Shown here: positions 42,306 to 52,812 of the stretch, in pieces
Layout of the letters: the number at the start of each line of letters is the position of its first letter
Position numbering within the stretch: the first letter of the stretch is position 1
Assembly: GCA_034231615.1 (NCBI GenBank)
Contig: CM067315.1
Location: 31,401,407 to 31,465,406 of the forward strand
Origin: Meghimatium bilineatum
Taxonomy: Eukaryota; Mollusca; Gastropoda; Stylommatophora; Philomycidae
Direction of reading: 5' to 3'
DNA: 64,000 nt
Translations under genes and position numbers: made by a program
Notes under the pieces: model-generated
Database searches by the model: none
Seen by the model: the letters and a program-made list of their open reading frames with translations, nothing else
What the model was told of the DNA's origin: nothing

Positions 42306-42690
42306 GACTGGCACTGTGGCGGGATTCTTCTTCTTCTTCAGCGTTCATTCTCAAACTCCCGCTGGATATCTCTTGTAGCAGGACAATGGTCCTACTAGAT
42401 TTACAGCAGGATGTAGTCCATAGAATGGAAATGCGTTGTCGCCGTTTTATTTGCGTCAATGGCCCGACACATCCGTCTTCGACAGATCCACTGTGGCGGG
42501 ATGATACAGAGTGCGTCTGTGACGGCCAAGGTACCGAATTCGATCCCCGACACAAGCAATTTTGCACCGGACAGTTCAGAAAGCAATGGTAAACTACTGA
42601 ACGTATTTATATTGCCTAGAAAATCACTATAGCCAAAAATTGCTGTGTTGATGGCTACGTCCTGTATAGGATACGCTACCAACTTATAAC
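42306..42690 (+). mobile_element. SINE-3 interrupted by SINE-2
   Basis: Starts 'gactggcactgtggcgggat', is broken by a SINE-2, and resumes at 42503 with 'gatacagagtgcgtctgtga', box B-like 'ggtaccgaattcgatcccc', 'gaaagcaatggtaaactac' and 'ttgatggctacgtcctgtataggatac'. Same family as 30725-30962. Confidence 0.82.
42326..42488 (-). mobile_element. SINE-2, complete, with 14-bp target duplication
   Basis: A 163-bp element flanked by perfect CACTGTGGCGGGAT repeats at 42312-42325 and 42489-42502, inserted into the tRNA-like head of SINE-3. Tail complement 'tcttcttcttcttcagcg' lies at 42326, so it is on the minus strand. It is the best-preserved SINE-2 in the window. Confidence 0.9.
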
Positions 42691-42819
42691 CTTGGGGTAG
42701 CTTTGGCTATTATATATATATACGATTCCAAGCACATAAATATTGGTCAACGAAAAATTAATTCAGCTGAAAGGCATGTTAGTATTATGTAGATAACCAC
42801 GGTTTTACTCTGCTAGACT

Positions 42820-42935
42820 GTATCCTGTTCATTTCGTAATGATTCCCTCCCACTAGTACGTCTGTGTACCTCTTGTTCTCCTTCCCTCAACTCTACCGTA
42901 AAGTGTCCCTGCTAAGGTTGATAACAGGAGTGAGA
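42820..42935 (-). mobile_element. LINE-A 3' scrap
   Basis: 'ctgctagactgtatcctgtt', 'gtgtacctcttgttctcctt', 'gtaaagtgtccctgctaagg' is the complement of the LINE-A tail region. Confidence 0.5.
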
Positions 42936-43071
42936 TAATACAAGAATATACAAATGTTAGCGTTAACGAATATAAAACTTCGCTGAAATCAAGCGCCTTC
43001 TTGATAATTACAAAAACAACGAAGATTTACACGTAAATTTATTTCCCCTCCTTCAGCGTTCTTTCTCAAAC

Positions 43072-43203
43072 TTGATAGTTAATAAGTTTGCCTCTCTTTT
43101 GGAGAGGCGTGCCCTTTTCAACCAGTGGACAACAAAGTCCACTTAGGTTATATCAGGACACACTACCATAAAATATTAGAGGTAACAAAGACCCCAATGT
43201 TTA
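43072..43203 (+). repeat. J repeat, copy 1
   Basis: 'taataagtttgcctctcttttggagaggc', 'ccagtggac', 'gttatatcaggacaca', 'attagaggtaacaaagacccc'. Contains a small hairpin (GCCTCTCttttgGAGAGGC). Same text at 46325-46455 and, inverted, at 48610-48752. Confidence 0.75.
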
Positions 43204-43221
43204 GCCATTTAAAACTCTCTC

Positions 43222-43372
43222 ATAATTTCTCAAACTTCCGCTGGATCTCGCTCTTGTAGCAGGACAATGACCCTATTAGATCTCCAGCAGGATGTAGTCC
43301 AAATGATGGAAATGAATTGTGTCGCCGTTATATTTGCGCCAATGACCCGACACGTCCATCTTCGACGATGCA
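43222..43372 (-). mobile_element. SINE-2 copy
   Basis: 'tctcaaacttccgctggatc', 'gtagcaggacaatgacccta', 'gatgtagtccaaatgatgg', 'gcgccaatgacccgacacg' in SINE-2 order; tail missing. A separate tail-only SINE scrap lies at 43050-43071. Confidence 0.75.
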
Positions 43373-43559
43373 TGTATATTTGAAAGTAGATAATAAAGAC
43401 AGTATGTTTAATTTTTCCACCGGAATCAAAGACATATAAACTATAGTTCATAAAATTATATGTATATTTTGCTGTTTTGTTTCTGAAAATAATAAAATAA
43501 AAACTGCATTAAACATGTTTTTGAGATTTTTTAATTAAATGTGACACGAATCTCTTTTC

Positions 43560-43775
43560 AAAAATATCGTGCAGGGAATAGATGAGGGAGAAAAAAGACG
43601 AGGATGTCAGAGGACAGTATGGATTGATAATATTTCAGACTGGACAGGATGAAGATTCTCCACAATCAAACAAAGAACTGATAACAGAGAGGCATGGTGA
43701 AATTTGTGTGTCGATGTTTAGAGAGTGACATCCCTACGACCATAAAGGGTTATGGGTTTGATGATGATGAATTAT
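43560..43775 (+). mobile_element. LINE-B 3' end fragment
   Basis: 'gaaaaaagacgaggatgtcagag', 'ggattgataatatttcagactgg' and the end 'gtgacatccctacgaccataaagggttatgg' match the tail of LINE-B at 53050-53465 ('gcacccctacgaccgtgaagggttacgg'). Confidence 0.65.
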
Positions 43776-44134
43776 ATTTTGGATTGTTCATAAAAGATTC
43801 TATTTTGATTGGTAAATAATCATTTACAATTTTTTTTAAATTATACATACAAATCTATATTTTAGGCATTAAAAAAAAAAAGCTGGGAATATAAATGAGG
43901 AGAAATTAACATTTCGTGTGGCTTCTGAAATTACATGGCATGTAAGAGAAAAAAAAGGCAATTTTAAATATTCTCATTATATGATATTCAGGTCAAACGA
44001 ATACTGAATAAAACATAACAATAAGTTTGTTGGTTCTTTCCTAGTAGAAGCCAATACACTGTTTATGTTTTTAATCCACTTTTTCCATAGTCACTGCATA
44101 TGACAATTGACTGGTATTCGTTGTTACATACAAT
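43776..44134. other. nothing assignable
   Basis: AT-rich, with an 'aaaaaaaaaaagctggg' tract; no gene or repeat family recognised. Confidence 0.5.
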
Positions 44135-45825
44135 AACAAACATGGTAGTTACATACAATAACAAACATGGTAGTTACATACAATAACAAACATGGTAGTT
44201 ACATACAACAACAAACATGGTAGTTGCATACAATAACAAACATGGTAGTTACATACAATAACAAACATGGTAGTTACATACAATAACAAACATGGTAGTT
44301 ACATACAATAACAAACATGGTAGTTACATACAATAACAAACATGGTAGTTACATACAATAACAAACATGGTAGTTACATACAATAACAAACATGGTAGTT
44401 ACATACAATAACAAACATGGCAGTTACATACAATAACAAACATGGCAGTTGCATACAATAACAAACATGGTAGTTACATACAATAACAAACATGGTAGTT
44501 ACAAACAATAACAAACATGGTAGTTACATACAATAACAAACATGGTAGTTACATACAATAACAAACATGGTAGTTACATACAATAACAAACATGGTAGTT
44601 ACATACGATAACAAACATGGTAGTTACATACAATAACAAACATGGTAGTTACATACAATAACAAACATGGTAGTTACATACAATAACAAACATGGTAGTT
44701 ACATACAATAACAAACATGGTAGTTACATACAATAACAAACATGGTGGTTACATACAATAACAAACATGGCAGTTACATACAATAACAAACATGGTAGTT
44801 ACATACAATAACAAACATGGCAGTTGCATACAATAACAAACATGGTAGTTACATACAATAACAAACATGGCAGTTGCATACAATAACAAACATGGTAGTT
44901 ACATACGATAACAAACATGGTAGTTACATACGATAACAAACATGGTAGTTACATAGATAACAAACATGGTAGTTACATACGATAACAAACATGGCAGTTG
45001 CATACGATAACAAACATGGTAGTTACATACAATAACAAACATGGTAGTTACATACAATAACAAACATGGTAGTTACATACAATAACAAACATGGTAGTTA
45101 CATACAATAACAAACATGGCAGTTACATACAATAACAAACATGGCAGTTGCATACAATAACAAACATGGTAGTTACATACAATAACAAACATGGCAGTTG
45201 CATACAATAACAAACATGGCAGTTGCATACAATAACAAACATGGCAGTTGCATACAATAACAAACATGGTAGTTGCATACAATAACAAACATGGCAGTTG
45301 CATACAATAACAAACATGGTAGTTACATACAATAACAAACATGGCAGTTACATACAATAACAAACATGGTAGTTACATACAATAACAAACATGGTAGTTA
45401 CATACAATAACAAACATGGTAGTTACATACAATAACAAACATGGCAGTTGCATACAATAACAAACATGGTAGCATGGCAGTTGCATACAATAACAAACAT
45501 GGTTGTTACATACAATAACAAACATGGCAGTTGCATACAATAACAAACATGGTAGTTACATACAATAACAAACATGGCAGTTGCATACAATAACAAACAT
45601 GGTTGTTACATACAATAACAAACATGGCAGTTGCATACAATAACAAACATGGTTGTTACATACAATAACAAACATGGTAGTTACATACAATAACAAACAT
45701 GGTAGTTACATACAATAACAAACATGGTAGTTACATACAATAACAAACATGGTAGTTACATACAATAACAAACATGGTAGTTACATACAATAACAAACAT
45801 GGCAGTTGCATACAATAACAAAAAT
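44135..45825. repeat. 25-bp satellite-like array, ~67 copies
   Basis: Units of 'gttacatacaataacaaacatggta' with very low divergence over 1.7 kb. Common variants are GTTGCATAC, ATGGCA and ATACGATAA. In the right half, 'ggtagttacatac' and 'ggcagttgcatac' units tend to alternate, a nascent 50-bp higher-order unit. One partial unit occurs at 45470. Open minus frames (HVCYCMQLPCLLLYATAMF) are periodic artefacts. Confidence 0.97.
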
Positions 45826-45906
45826 GACAAACGGTCAAGTTTGAGTCTCCCCAGAAATAAGCAGGAATCGGTTGTTTCTACAAAGCAAACAATGTACTAC
45901 CTGTTG

Positions 45907-46192
45907 ATCTTCTTCTTCTTCTGCGTTCGTTCTCAAACTCCTGCAGATTAGCAGGATGTAGTACGGAGAACGGAATGCGTTGTGTCATGGTTTACAGCAT
46001 TGCTGCGATATCTGCGCCTTTAGGAATGACACATCCGACTTCAGCATGGCTTTGGGTCACATTGACCCTATATGGGATGGGACAGCCAACTCCATCCTAT
46101 AACCTTCTTAGTCGCCTTTTACGACATGCGTGTAAGGTAAACAGTGTTGCTATTCTTTGCTCCCCTTTCGGGACCCGGCAACACACAGGCAA
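45907..46192 (-). mobile_element. SINE-1, complete, with 9-bp target duplication
   Basis: A 286-bp element flanked by TACCTGTTG at 45898-45906 and 46193-46201. In true orientation it begins near 'ttgccgggtcccgaaagggg', has a possible pol III box A ('tagcaacactg') and the conserved 'catgtcgtaaaaggcgactaa', and ends 'gagtttgagaacgaacgcag' + (AAG)n. Used as the reference copy. Confidence 0.88.
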
Positions 46193-46324
46193 TACCTGTT
46201 GTTAACATATGTACTCTACATTCCTTCAGCGTGCTACACTCTGGGGTGGGGGGGGCTCTCTCAGTGTGTCGCACGCAGAAATAATGAGCGTGCAGTACAC
46301 ATTATCGAGGATTTACTATAGTTT

Positions 46325-46455
46325 GTTACGGTAGGTAGGTAGTTAATGAGTTTGCCTCTCTTTTGGAGAGGCCCTTCCAACCAGCGGACAAAGTCCAATT
46401 AGGTTATATCAGGACACATTACCATAAAATATTAGAGGTAACAAAGACCCCAAGG
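46325..46455 (+). repeat. J repeat, copy 2
   Basis: 'agttaatgagtttgcctctcttttggag', 'ccagcggacaaagtcc', 'attagaggtaacaaagacccc'. A complementary 'ggggtctttgttacctctaata' at 46973-46994 may mark the other end of a composite unit. Confidence 0.75.
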
Positions 46456-47074
46456 TTAGTTTTGTCTAGGCGTTACGGAAGCACAATGAAAATAATGACG
46501 TTCTGCACACTGCACCAGTGTGAAGTAGCTGGGAATGGGTAAAATATACACACCGTGTCACATCTCTATAGTATTTAAAAATTTATCATGTAGAATTTAT
46601 GTGGACATCAAGAACAACTACCACAGATACCACATTTCACCCAACTCTCGTTCCTATGCAAGATTACTTTTCTCAATAAAAAGCGTTGCATTATTTCTGA
46701 TTTTCTCCCTTGTATAATATCTTTTAATGTCCCTTTGCACCCTAGTTACGGGTAAACGTAATTATAGTTCGTTTCACTAAACTTTGTTTTGTTTAATGTA
46801 TTGGTTTCTACTAGGAAATAATTAACCTTATTTTTTTTATGCTTGTCAATAAATTTCAAGAATGTCTTCTACAGGCTCAATGTTCTATGTTTTTACTCTG
46901 TTTTAAGTAGTTCATACATACCACCTCTGAATATAAGGCTTCTTCACTAGACATTGCAATAATCTGAAACAGGGGTCTTTGTTACCTCTAATACGTTTTA
47001 ATCGGTTCGTACTGATTTCAGTTATTGCTTTTCACATTGGATGTTACGAGTTATGACCAGATTATAATCAGAGC
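46456..47074. other. unassigned, between inverted J ends
   Basis: About 510 bp of AT-rich sequence bounded by inverted 22-bp J-repeat ends (46431-46452 and 46973-46994). No protein recognised. Confidence 0.45.
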
Positions 47075-47200
47075 ACATCGGACAATTCTGTAAGTGCTCC
47101 GATCCAAGTTTCAATAACTCTATCAGAGTGTAGCGGCTTACAGTTGCAATTCTGTGTTAATTCATGTCTCTTCGTATAGCTTGTCTATTATGTGTCTTTT
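47075..47200 (-). pseudogene. retroelement relic with SRYxLxxLL...CPxC
   Basis: Second copy of the relic at 35130-35260; reads 'TVSRYTLIELLKLGSEHLQN' then 'CPMCSD' on the minus strand. Confidence 0.45.
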
Positions 47201-47479
47201 TACTGGATGTTTCAACGTTTACACCAATCTCTAGCAATATTTAGAACGACCATAACACAATGGAAGTCAATCGGCAATAATTGCACGGACAATAATCGAA
47301 TTTTGCTCCAGACCACAATGTTGTACAAAGATAAAGTTCAATTTATAAATATATTTGGTCAAATATAACCAAAATAGACTTCAATATTAAGAAGAATGAC
47401 TTGCCTCATCAAGTAGAGAATTTAATTCCGTAGATAACACACATATAAACGAAGAGCTTCAATGATTTACACATTTCTA

Positions 47480-48313
47480 ACATATCCTTCATTTAGACCT
47501 ACGCACCCTGTAATGCACACAACAGCGAAACGGAAAGAATTTGTTGATAACATTAATGATATGATAAGCAACAACAACACAGAAGAAAACTTATTCGTAG
47601 TATGAGATTTCAACGCACACTTGGGACCAGAAAGATATGGAATAGACGAATACGTTGGAACGTTCGAAGACAAATTAAACAAAACAAATTACAACAGCTA
47701 TAGATTAATTGAAATGTATATTCAACACAATCTATTTATAACTAACACATTTTTCAATCACAGAAAATCACAGTTTGCAAGTGAAACAATTTAAACTGCA
47801 AAAGCCAGATATAAGAACCAACAGAAGGAAAATAACAGACGCACGAGCGATACCAAACATGTGTGTAGACACCGACCCTAAAAAAATAATGGAAACTGTA
47901 AAAACAAACAGAACGAGAAAAAACATACAATAACAAAGATAATTTTTAAAAACACAAATTGGAATACATAAAATTAAGGACGACATGGAACGGGATCAAT
48001 AGACACACACAAAATAACAGAAAAATGAGAAAAACTACCAGTAGATACTACAACTATAGAAGAAGAATAGAAATTATTCATTGACGCTATCACACAAGCA
48101 GTAGAAGATCCATGCGGATACAAGAACAACAGCGTAAATAAACCAAAAATAACAGCATGGTGGAATGAAAAAGTAAAATAAGTCTTCAAAAGAAAGGAAA
48201 CATAAATATAAGAAATGGGTCAAAAATAAAAACTAAGTAGATTACATAGAATACAAGACAGCAAAAGAAATGCCAAGAAAATTATTAAAACTGCCAAAAT
48301 CTATTCATTAAAA
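47480..48313 (+). mobile_element. LINE endonuclease-domain fragment
   Basis: Plus strand reads 'APCNAHNSETERICDNI'-like text, 'VVxDFNAHLGPERYGIDEYV', 'NYNSYRLIEMxIQHNLFITN', 'TFFNHRKSQFASET'. This is the GDFNAxxG...NTxF core of the LINE apurinic-like endonuclease, in the form typical of RTE/CR1-type LINEs, probably the 5' counterpart of LINE-A. Frame breaks; downstream to 48313 there is decayed pre-RT sequence ending at a MITE. Confidence 0.7.
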
Positions 48314-48485
48314 CAGTGGCGTAGCGTGGGTCAATACGCTCGAGGCGGAATCATAATTTTCCGCCCTTGTGACATGAAAAAAATATGGCAGTGATTGTGA
48401 AAGCCTGGAAGAAAATAAATTTGCCGCCCTCCCGATGGTGCCGCCCGGGGCGGTCCGCACCTCGCCCCATCTCGTTACGCCACTG
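48314..48485. mobile_element. hAT-like MITE, 172 bp, no target duplication
   Basis: Ends CAGTGGCGTAGCG and (complement) CAGTGGCGTAACG give 13-bp near-perfect terminal inverted repeats of the CAGTGGCGTAG type characteristic of hAT MITEs. Locally GC-rich ('gccgcccggggcggtccgc'). Flanking octamers cattaaaa and gttgtggg do not match, so one flank has been replaced. Confidence 0.8.
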
Positions 48486-48609
48486 GTTGTGGGGCATCAA
48501 CTTTGGCACGGCAAAGGCACTTAAATCCCATTTCAATGTTTTCATTATTTTGAGGGGCATTTTGATGCCCGGTGCGACCGCAACGCCCATCACTCAAGGA
48601 CACGGGGAA

Positions 48610-48752
48610 GAATATGCTAACAAAGATGGCGGAAATCCCCGTGAATTATACCTTGTGTCCTGATATAGCCTAATTGGACTTTGTCCGCTGGTTGAAAGGG
48701 TCACGCCTCTCCAAAAGAGAGGCAAACTCATTAACCTACCTACCTATGAATT
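48610..48752 (-). repeat. J repeat, copy 3
   Basis: Complement of copies 1 and 2: 'gtgtcctgatatagcctaat', 'ggactttgtccgctggttga', 'cgcctctccaaaagagaggc'. It extends further (from about 48486) than the other copies. Confidence 0.7.
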
Positions 48753-48960
48753 ATAGCAATCTTTAGCTTAAAGCTGCATAATTACGTGCTATGATTGATA
48801 CTCTCGGCTGGAGAGTATCGCTTTGTTGAGAAGGATGGAATACATATGGGATAATTCAACTACAATTAAATAAATCCTCTATGTCTTGTCAACACTTTCC
48901 TCTATATAACCACATCACTGTTGCCTCTTCTTCTTCTTCTTTCGTTCACTTGAAACATGT

Positions 48961-51900
48961 CTATATCTGTAATTCTGTCTCCTTAATAAAACTCACTGTC
49001 TTTTGTAGTTCATACAATGTCCCATAGAGCTTTGATTCCAGTGTTGTTTCCTCTGGCCAATATGTCTGCCTCAGCGTTTCATGCTCAGAACACTCTTGAA
49101 GTATATGTTTGGCACTCTGTGCTGCCTGTCCACATGTACACATGGCCGTGTTGCCAATCTTGAACTTTGTATACATGTGACTGCGGAGTCGGTTGTGTCC
49201 TGTTCTGAGACGTAGAATTATAACTTGTTCTGATCTGTTCATATTGTGATAGTCATCTTGTGTTGGTGTTTGTGGCTTTCTTATTGACTTTATCATCAGT
49301 TTTTTCTGATGGTAGGTGATTGGTATATCTGGTTGGTCTTCAGCAGCACCTTCCTTAGCCAGTTGGTCTGCTTTTTCATTTCCTGGTATTCCACAGTGAG
49401 AGGGTATCCACTGCATGGTTACCCTATACTGGTAAGACAATTCGCTAAGTAGTTTTTTTAAGTCTGTTAGTTTTCCAGACTGGAGAGCTTGAAGCACTGA
49501 CCTTGCATCTGTCAGGAATACCACAGGCTGTAGGTCAGAGTTGGAGTTCAGCAGTTTTTTAGCTGCAACACTAATTGCCTGGATTTCTGCATCATAATTA
49601 TTGCAGAATTTTCCTGTCGGTGTTCTGATTGTATCTCTAGGCTTGTGTGGATATTCTATATATACACCTGCACCTCCATTCCTCACAGCATTCTGTGCTG
49701 ACCCATCTGTGTACACTCTGACCCATATATCTTGTGGATATTCCTCATCCAGGAAACTGAGGGTGACTGTCATTCGCTGCACACTGTTCTGTTCGTCCTC
49801 GCTTAGTATTCCTTTCACATGGGTCTGAATGTATATTGGCATTCCATGGCTTTCACTCCACGGGGTTTGCTCTGGTACAGACCTTAAGGGGCTGTCAACT
49901 TCAGGTAGGTCTGTAAGTTGTCTATGGAGTCGTTTAGCTTGATGGATAAAGCTGCTCCTTTTCAGTCGTCCCATTGCTAGATTTTGGAATCTTTCCTTCA
50001 TTGGATGACTTGGCATACACTGAAACTTTTCTGCTTGAATTAGTACTTTTGTGTCTCTGCGTTCGCCAAGTGTTTGCATTCTTCCCATTTTCTGCATCTC
50101 TGCTATGGGTGTTGATTTCATTGCTCCCAACATTATTCTAAGTGCCTGGTTTTGCACTTTATCTAGATCTTGTAATGTGGTGTTTGATGCAGGACACCAC
50201 GCAGCTGAACCGTATTCCAGGTGTGGTCTTATGCCTTGCTGGTAAACTTTACTGAGTATATTTCCACTGGCTCCCCATGTGGTTCCACTTAGTTTTCTCA
50301 GGATAGCTAGCTTCCTCCTGGCTTTTGTTGTTGCTTTGTTTATGTGCTGCTTCCATGTCAGCTTATCATCAAAAGTAACTCCGAGGTATGTGGGTTGTTT
50401 GTCTTCTTTCAAGAGCTCTCCATCTATCTTGATATGACCAGCTTTCTGTTTTGGTGAGAGGGTAAAGAGTGTAGTGCTGCACTTATATGTGTTAATGCTG
50501 ACGCACCATCTATTAGCCCATAAGGTTAGGGCATCAATAGCTCTTTGTATTTGTTTAGTGGCCACTGTTGCATGTTCTTCCGTGCACCAGATCACCAGGT
50601 CGTCAGCATACATTGCCACTTTGATCCCGTGTGGTAGTTCAGCAACTAGGTCATTGATGTAAACCAAGAAAAGTGTGGGTGACAGGACTCCTCCCTGGGG
50701 GACTCCATGACGCAGTAGAACTTTCTTGCTCTTGCGACCATCTAATTTTACCCTGGCTCTTCTATTATGCAGGTATGCTTTTACCCATTTGTACATTCTT
50801 GAGCTAACCCTGCAATTTCGCAATTTCTTTAGGAGCCCTTCTTTCCAGACCTTATCAAATGCTTTCCTGAGGTCTATCCATGCTGCTAGTACCAGTTTCT
50901 TTTCTTGGAAGGCATCCTCAATCACTTGGGAGAGGTAGGTTGCCTGATCTTCAGTAGAGTAGCACTGTCTGAAACCTGCTTGCTGTGATACCAGAAGGTT
51001 TTCACTTTCAAGGTACCACTGCATCCTAAGATTGATAATGCGTTCCATTGTTTTACATAGGCAGCTTGTGAGGCTGATGGGCCTGTAGTTGGAGACTGTG
51101 TTGCCATCTTTTCCTGATTTGAGGAGTGGTATCATTATTGCTCCTCCCCACGCCTGTGGTACATTACCTGTGGACCAGCTTGTGTTAAAAATCTGCAGTA
51201 GCTTTGCTCTTGCTGCACTTCCCAGGTTTCTAATCATTTCATTGGACACTCCATCAGCTCCAGGGGACTTTTTCATTTTCAATTTGGATATTGCATGCTC
51301 CAGTTCTCTCATTGTGATTGGTGCCTCCATGACTTCAGGTATAGGTTCACCTTGTCCAATGTTTTGCTGGTTCTCTCGAACCTCCTGTTGTTTGTCTGGG
51401 CTGACTTTGACGTTATTGTCTTCTGCAAAGGAATCTGCAAAGTAATCAGCTGCATGTTTACCTGTTAAAATGTTTCTATCTTTATAAAGTGTGATCCTGG
51501 TATTTCTCCCTGTACCTTCATCATTTAGTTGTTTTACAAGTTTCCATAATTTCCTAGTATCTCTTTCTAGGTTCAGCGACTCTGTTTTTTCTTTCCAGCT
51601 GCTCCGTCTGGCTTGTAACTTGGCTCTTTGAAATTTAGCCTTTGTTTGCTGATATTTGTTGTGATGTTCTTGGCTAGGTCTGTTCTCAGCCTGCTGTCTA
51701 GATGTTTCCATCTCATTTTGCAGCTTTTCCAGTTCATCATTCCAGTAGGGTTTGTAGTTTTTGCGTGCTCCCCTGGGTATGGTTTTACTAGCAGCATGTA
51801 GTATACATCTATTAAATTCACTCACTGCTCTATTGATGTCTTTGTCCAAGTTCATGTCCTTAGCTAGAACACTGGTTAAATGCTGGTACATTTTCCAGTC

Positions 51901-52812
51901 TGCCCTTTTATAGTTCCACCTAGTGAGCGTGCTGCCGTCCGTGGTAAATTCATTGTGGATTTCCAGAAATACTGGTCTGTGGTCACTACCTCCAAGCTGC
52001 TTTCCAACAACACGTGTGATGTTCCATTCCAAGCCTGGTGAGTGGAATGCTAGGTCTGGTGTAGAGGTGATGTGCCATGCTCTCGAGTAGAAGGTTGGTG
52101 AGTCTGCTGGCTGGTTAATAAGGATGAGATTATTTTCATCCTGCCAGCTCTCAAGTTCCTCACCTCTCTTATCGATATGATCGTAGCCCCAGCTCTGAGA
52201 GTGGCTGTTGAAGTCACCACACACCATAAGTCTCTCTTTGTCTGGAATTGTGTCTAGTGCCAATGGTTTATCATTTGGGCAGTAGTAGTTCAGGAGATGG
52301 AATTCTGCACTGTCTGTTTTTAGGTGGAGCATCTGGTATTCTGCCCCTTCCATATATACTTCCAGCTGACATGCGCTGATATTGTTTTTAACAAGTGTCA
52401 GAATTCCACCCTTTCGCCTGTCCTTTCTGTCAGATCGGTAGCACTGGTAGCCTCTGATTTTGAAGGCTATGTCGCTGCTGAGGTGTGTTTCTTGGATACA
52501 GCATATGTTAACTTGTTCTTCACTGAGGACATTTTCAAGTTCCAATTTTTTGCTGTATCCATCTCTTTTACTGTTGACACCCTCAGCATTCCAGTGCATT
52601 ATTTTTATTGGTCGTTTGTTTGTTTGGCCAGTAGCTCTATTCCCTTGCCTCCTGGCTCCTCTGGGCAATTGAGAAGGACTTCCAGTAACTGAGGTTGGGC
52701 CCTTTCGAGGTATAGGGCCCGGCACCGTCCCTGCCTGAACGTCCGCCACAGGGCAGGCACCATAACTATTTATAGATGTAGACATGTTTCCATTGTGTTT
52801 TGTGCGTGGCAT
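48961..52812 (-). CDS. LINE polyprotein: endonuclease, RT, RNase H
   Basis: A 1,283-residue protein for target-primed reverse transcription. Residues about 1-65 are Ser/Pro/Gly-rich. About 68-290 is an exonuclease-endonuclease-phosphatase domain: HWNAEGV, CIQETHL, VCGDFNSHSQSWG and GGSDHRPVFLE hold the expected Asn, Glu, Asp and His. About 490-800 is reverse transcriptase: KSPGADGVSNEM, YRPISLTSCLCK, AAWIDLRKAFDKVW, HGVPQGGVLSPTLF and the catalytic YADD (VAMYADDLVIW). About 1020-1150 is RNase H: VYTDGSAQNA, YDAEIQAIS, FLTDARSVL and WIPSHCGIPGNEKADQLA supply the D-E-D-H/D set. A C-terminal CTCG...HILQEC motif resembles the zinc finger of related elements. No internal stops or frameshifts, and every catalytic motif is intact. 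Confidence 0.95.
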   Translation of the reverse strand: MPRTKHNGNMSTSINSYGACPVADVQAGTVPGPIPRKGPTSVTGSPSQLPRGARRQGNRATGQTNKRPIKIMHWNAEGVNSKRDGYSKKLELENVLSEEQVNICCIQETHLSSDIAFKIRGYQCYRSDRKDRRKGGILTLVKNNISACQLEVYMEGAEYQMLHLKTDSAEFHLLNYYCPNDKPLALDTIPDKERLMVCGDFNSHSQSWGYDHIDKRGEELESWQDENNLILINQPADSPTFYSRAWHITSTPDLAFHSPGLEWNITRVVGKQLGGSDHRPVFLEIHNEFTTDGSTLTRWNYKRADWKMYQHLTSVLAKDMNLDKDINRAVSEFNRCILHAASKTIPRGARKNYKPYWNDELEKLQNEMETSRQQAENRPSQEHHNKYQQTKAKFQRAKLQARRSSWKEKTESLNLERDTRKLWKLVKQLNDEGTGRNTRITLYKDRNILTGKHAADYFADSFAEDNNVKVSPDKQQEVRENQQNIGQGEPIPEVMEAPITMRELEHAISKLKMKKSPGADGVSNEMIRNLGSAARAKLLQIFNTSWSTGNVPQAWGGAIMIPLLKSGKDGNTVSNYRPISLTSCLCKTMERIINLRMQWYLESENLLVSQQAGFRQCYSTEDQATYLSQVIEDAFQEKKLVLAAWIDLRKAFDKVWKEGLLKKLRNCRVSSRMYKWVKAYLHNRRARVKLDGRKSKKVLLRHGVPQGGVLSPTLFLVYINDLVAELPHGIKVAMYADDLVIWCTEEHATVATKQIQRAIDALTLWANRWCVSINTYKCSTTLFTLSPKQKAGHIKIDGELLKEDKQPTYLGVTFDDKLTWKQHINKATTKARRKLAILRKLSGTTWGASGNILSKVYQQGIRPHLEYGSAAWCPASNTTLQDLDKVQNQALRIMLGAMKSTPIAEMQKMGRMQTLGERRDTKVLIQAEKFQCMPSHPMKERFQNLAMGRLKRSSFIHQAKRLHRQLTDLPEVDSPLRSVPEQTPWSESHGMPIYIQTHVKGILSEDEQNSVQRMTVTLSFLDEEYPQDIWVRVYTDGSAQNAVRNGGAGVYIEYPHKPRDTIRTPTGKFCNNYDAEIQAISVAAKKLLNSNSDLQPVVFLTDARSVLQALQSGKLTDLKKLLSELSYQYRVTMQWIPSHCGIPGNEKADQLAKEGAAEDQPDIPITYHQKKLMIKSIRKPQTPTQDDYHNMNRSEQVIILRLRTGHNRLRSHMYTKFKIGNTAMCTCGQAAQSAKHILQECSEHETLRQTYWPEETTLESKLYGTLYELQKTVSFIKETELQI

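Noticed and set aside
44135-45363. Minus-strand frames with HVCYCMQLPCLLLY repeats resembling a membrane protein
   Set aside because: Produced by the 25-bp array in several frames; no start context, splice signals or unique sequence.
44135-45825. CRISPR-like array
   Set aside because: Units are contiguous with no unique spacers, and the window is clearly eukaryotic.
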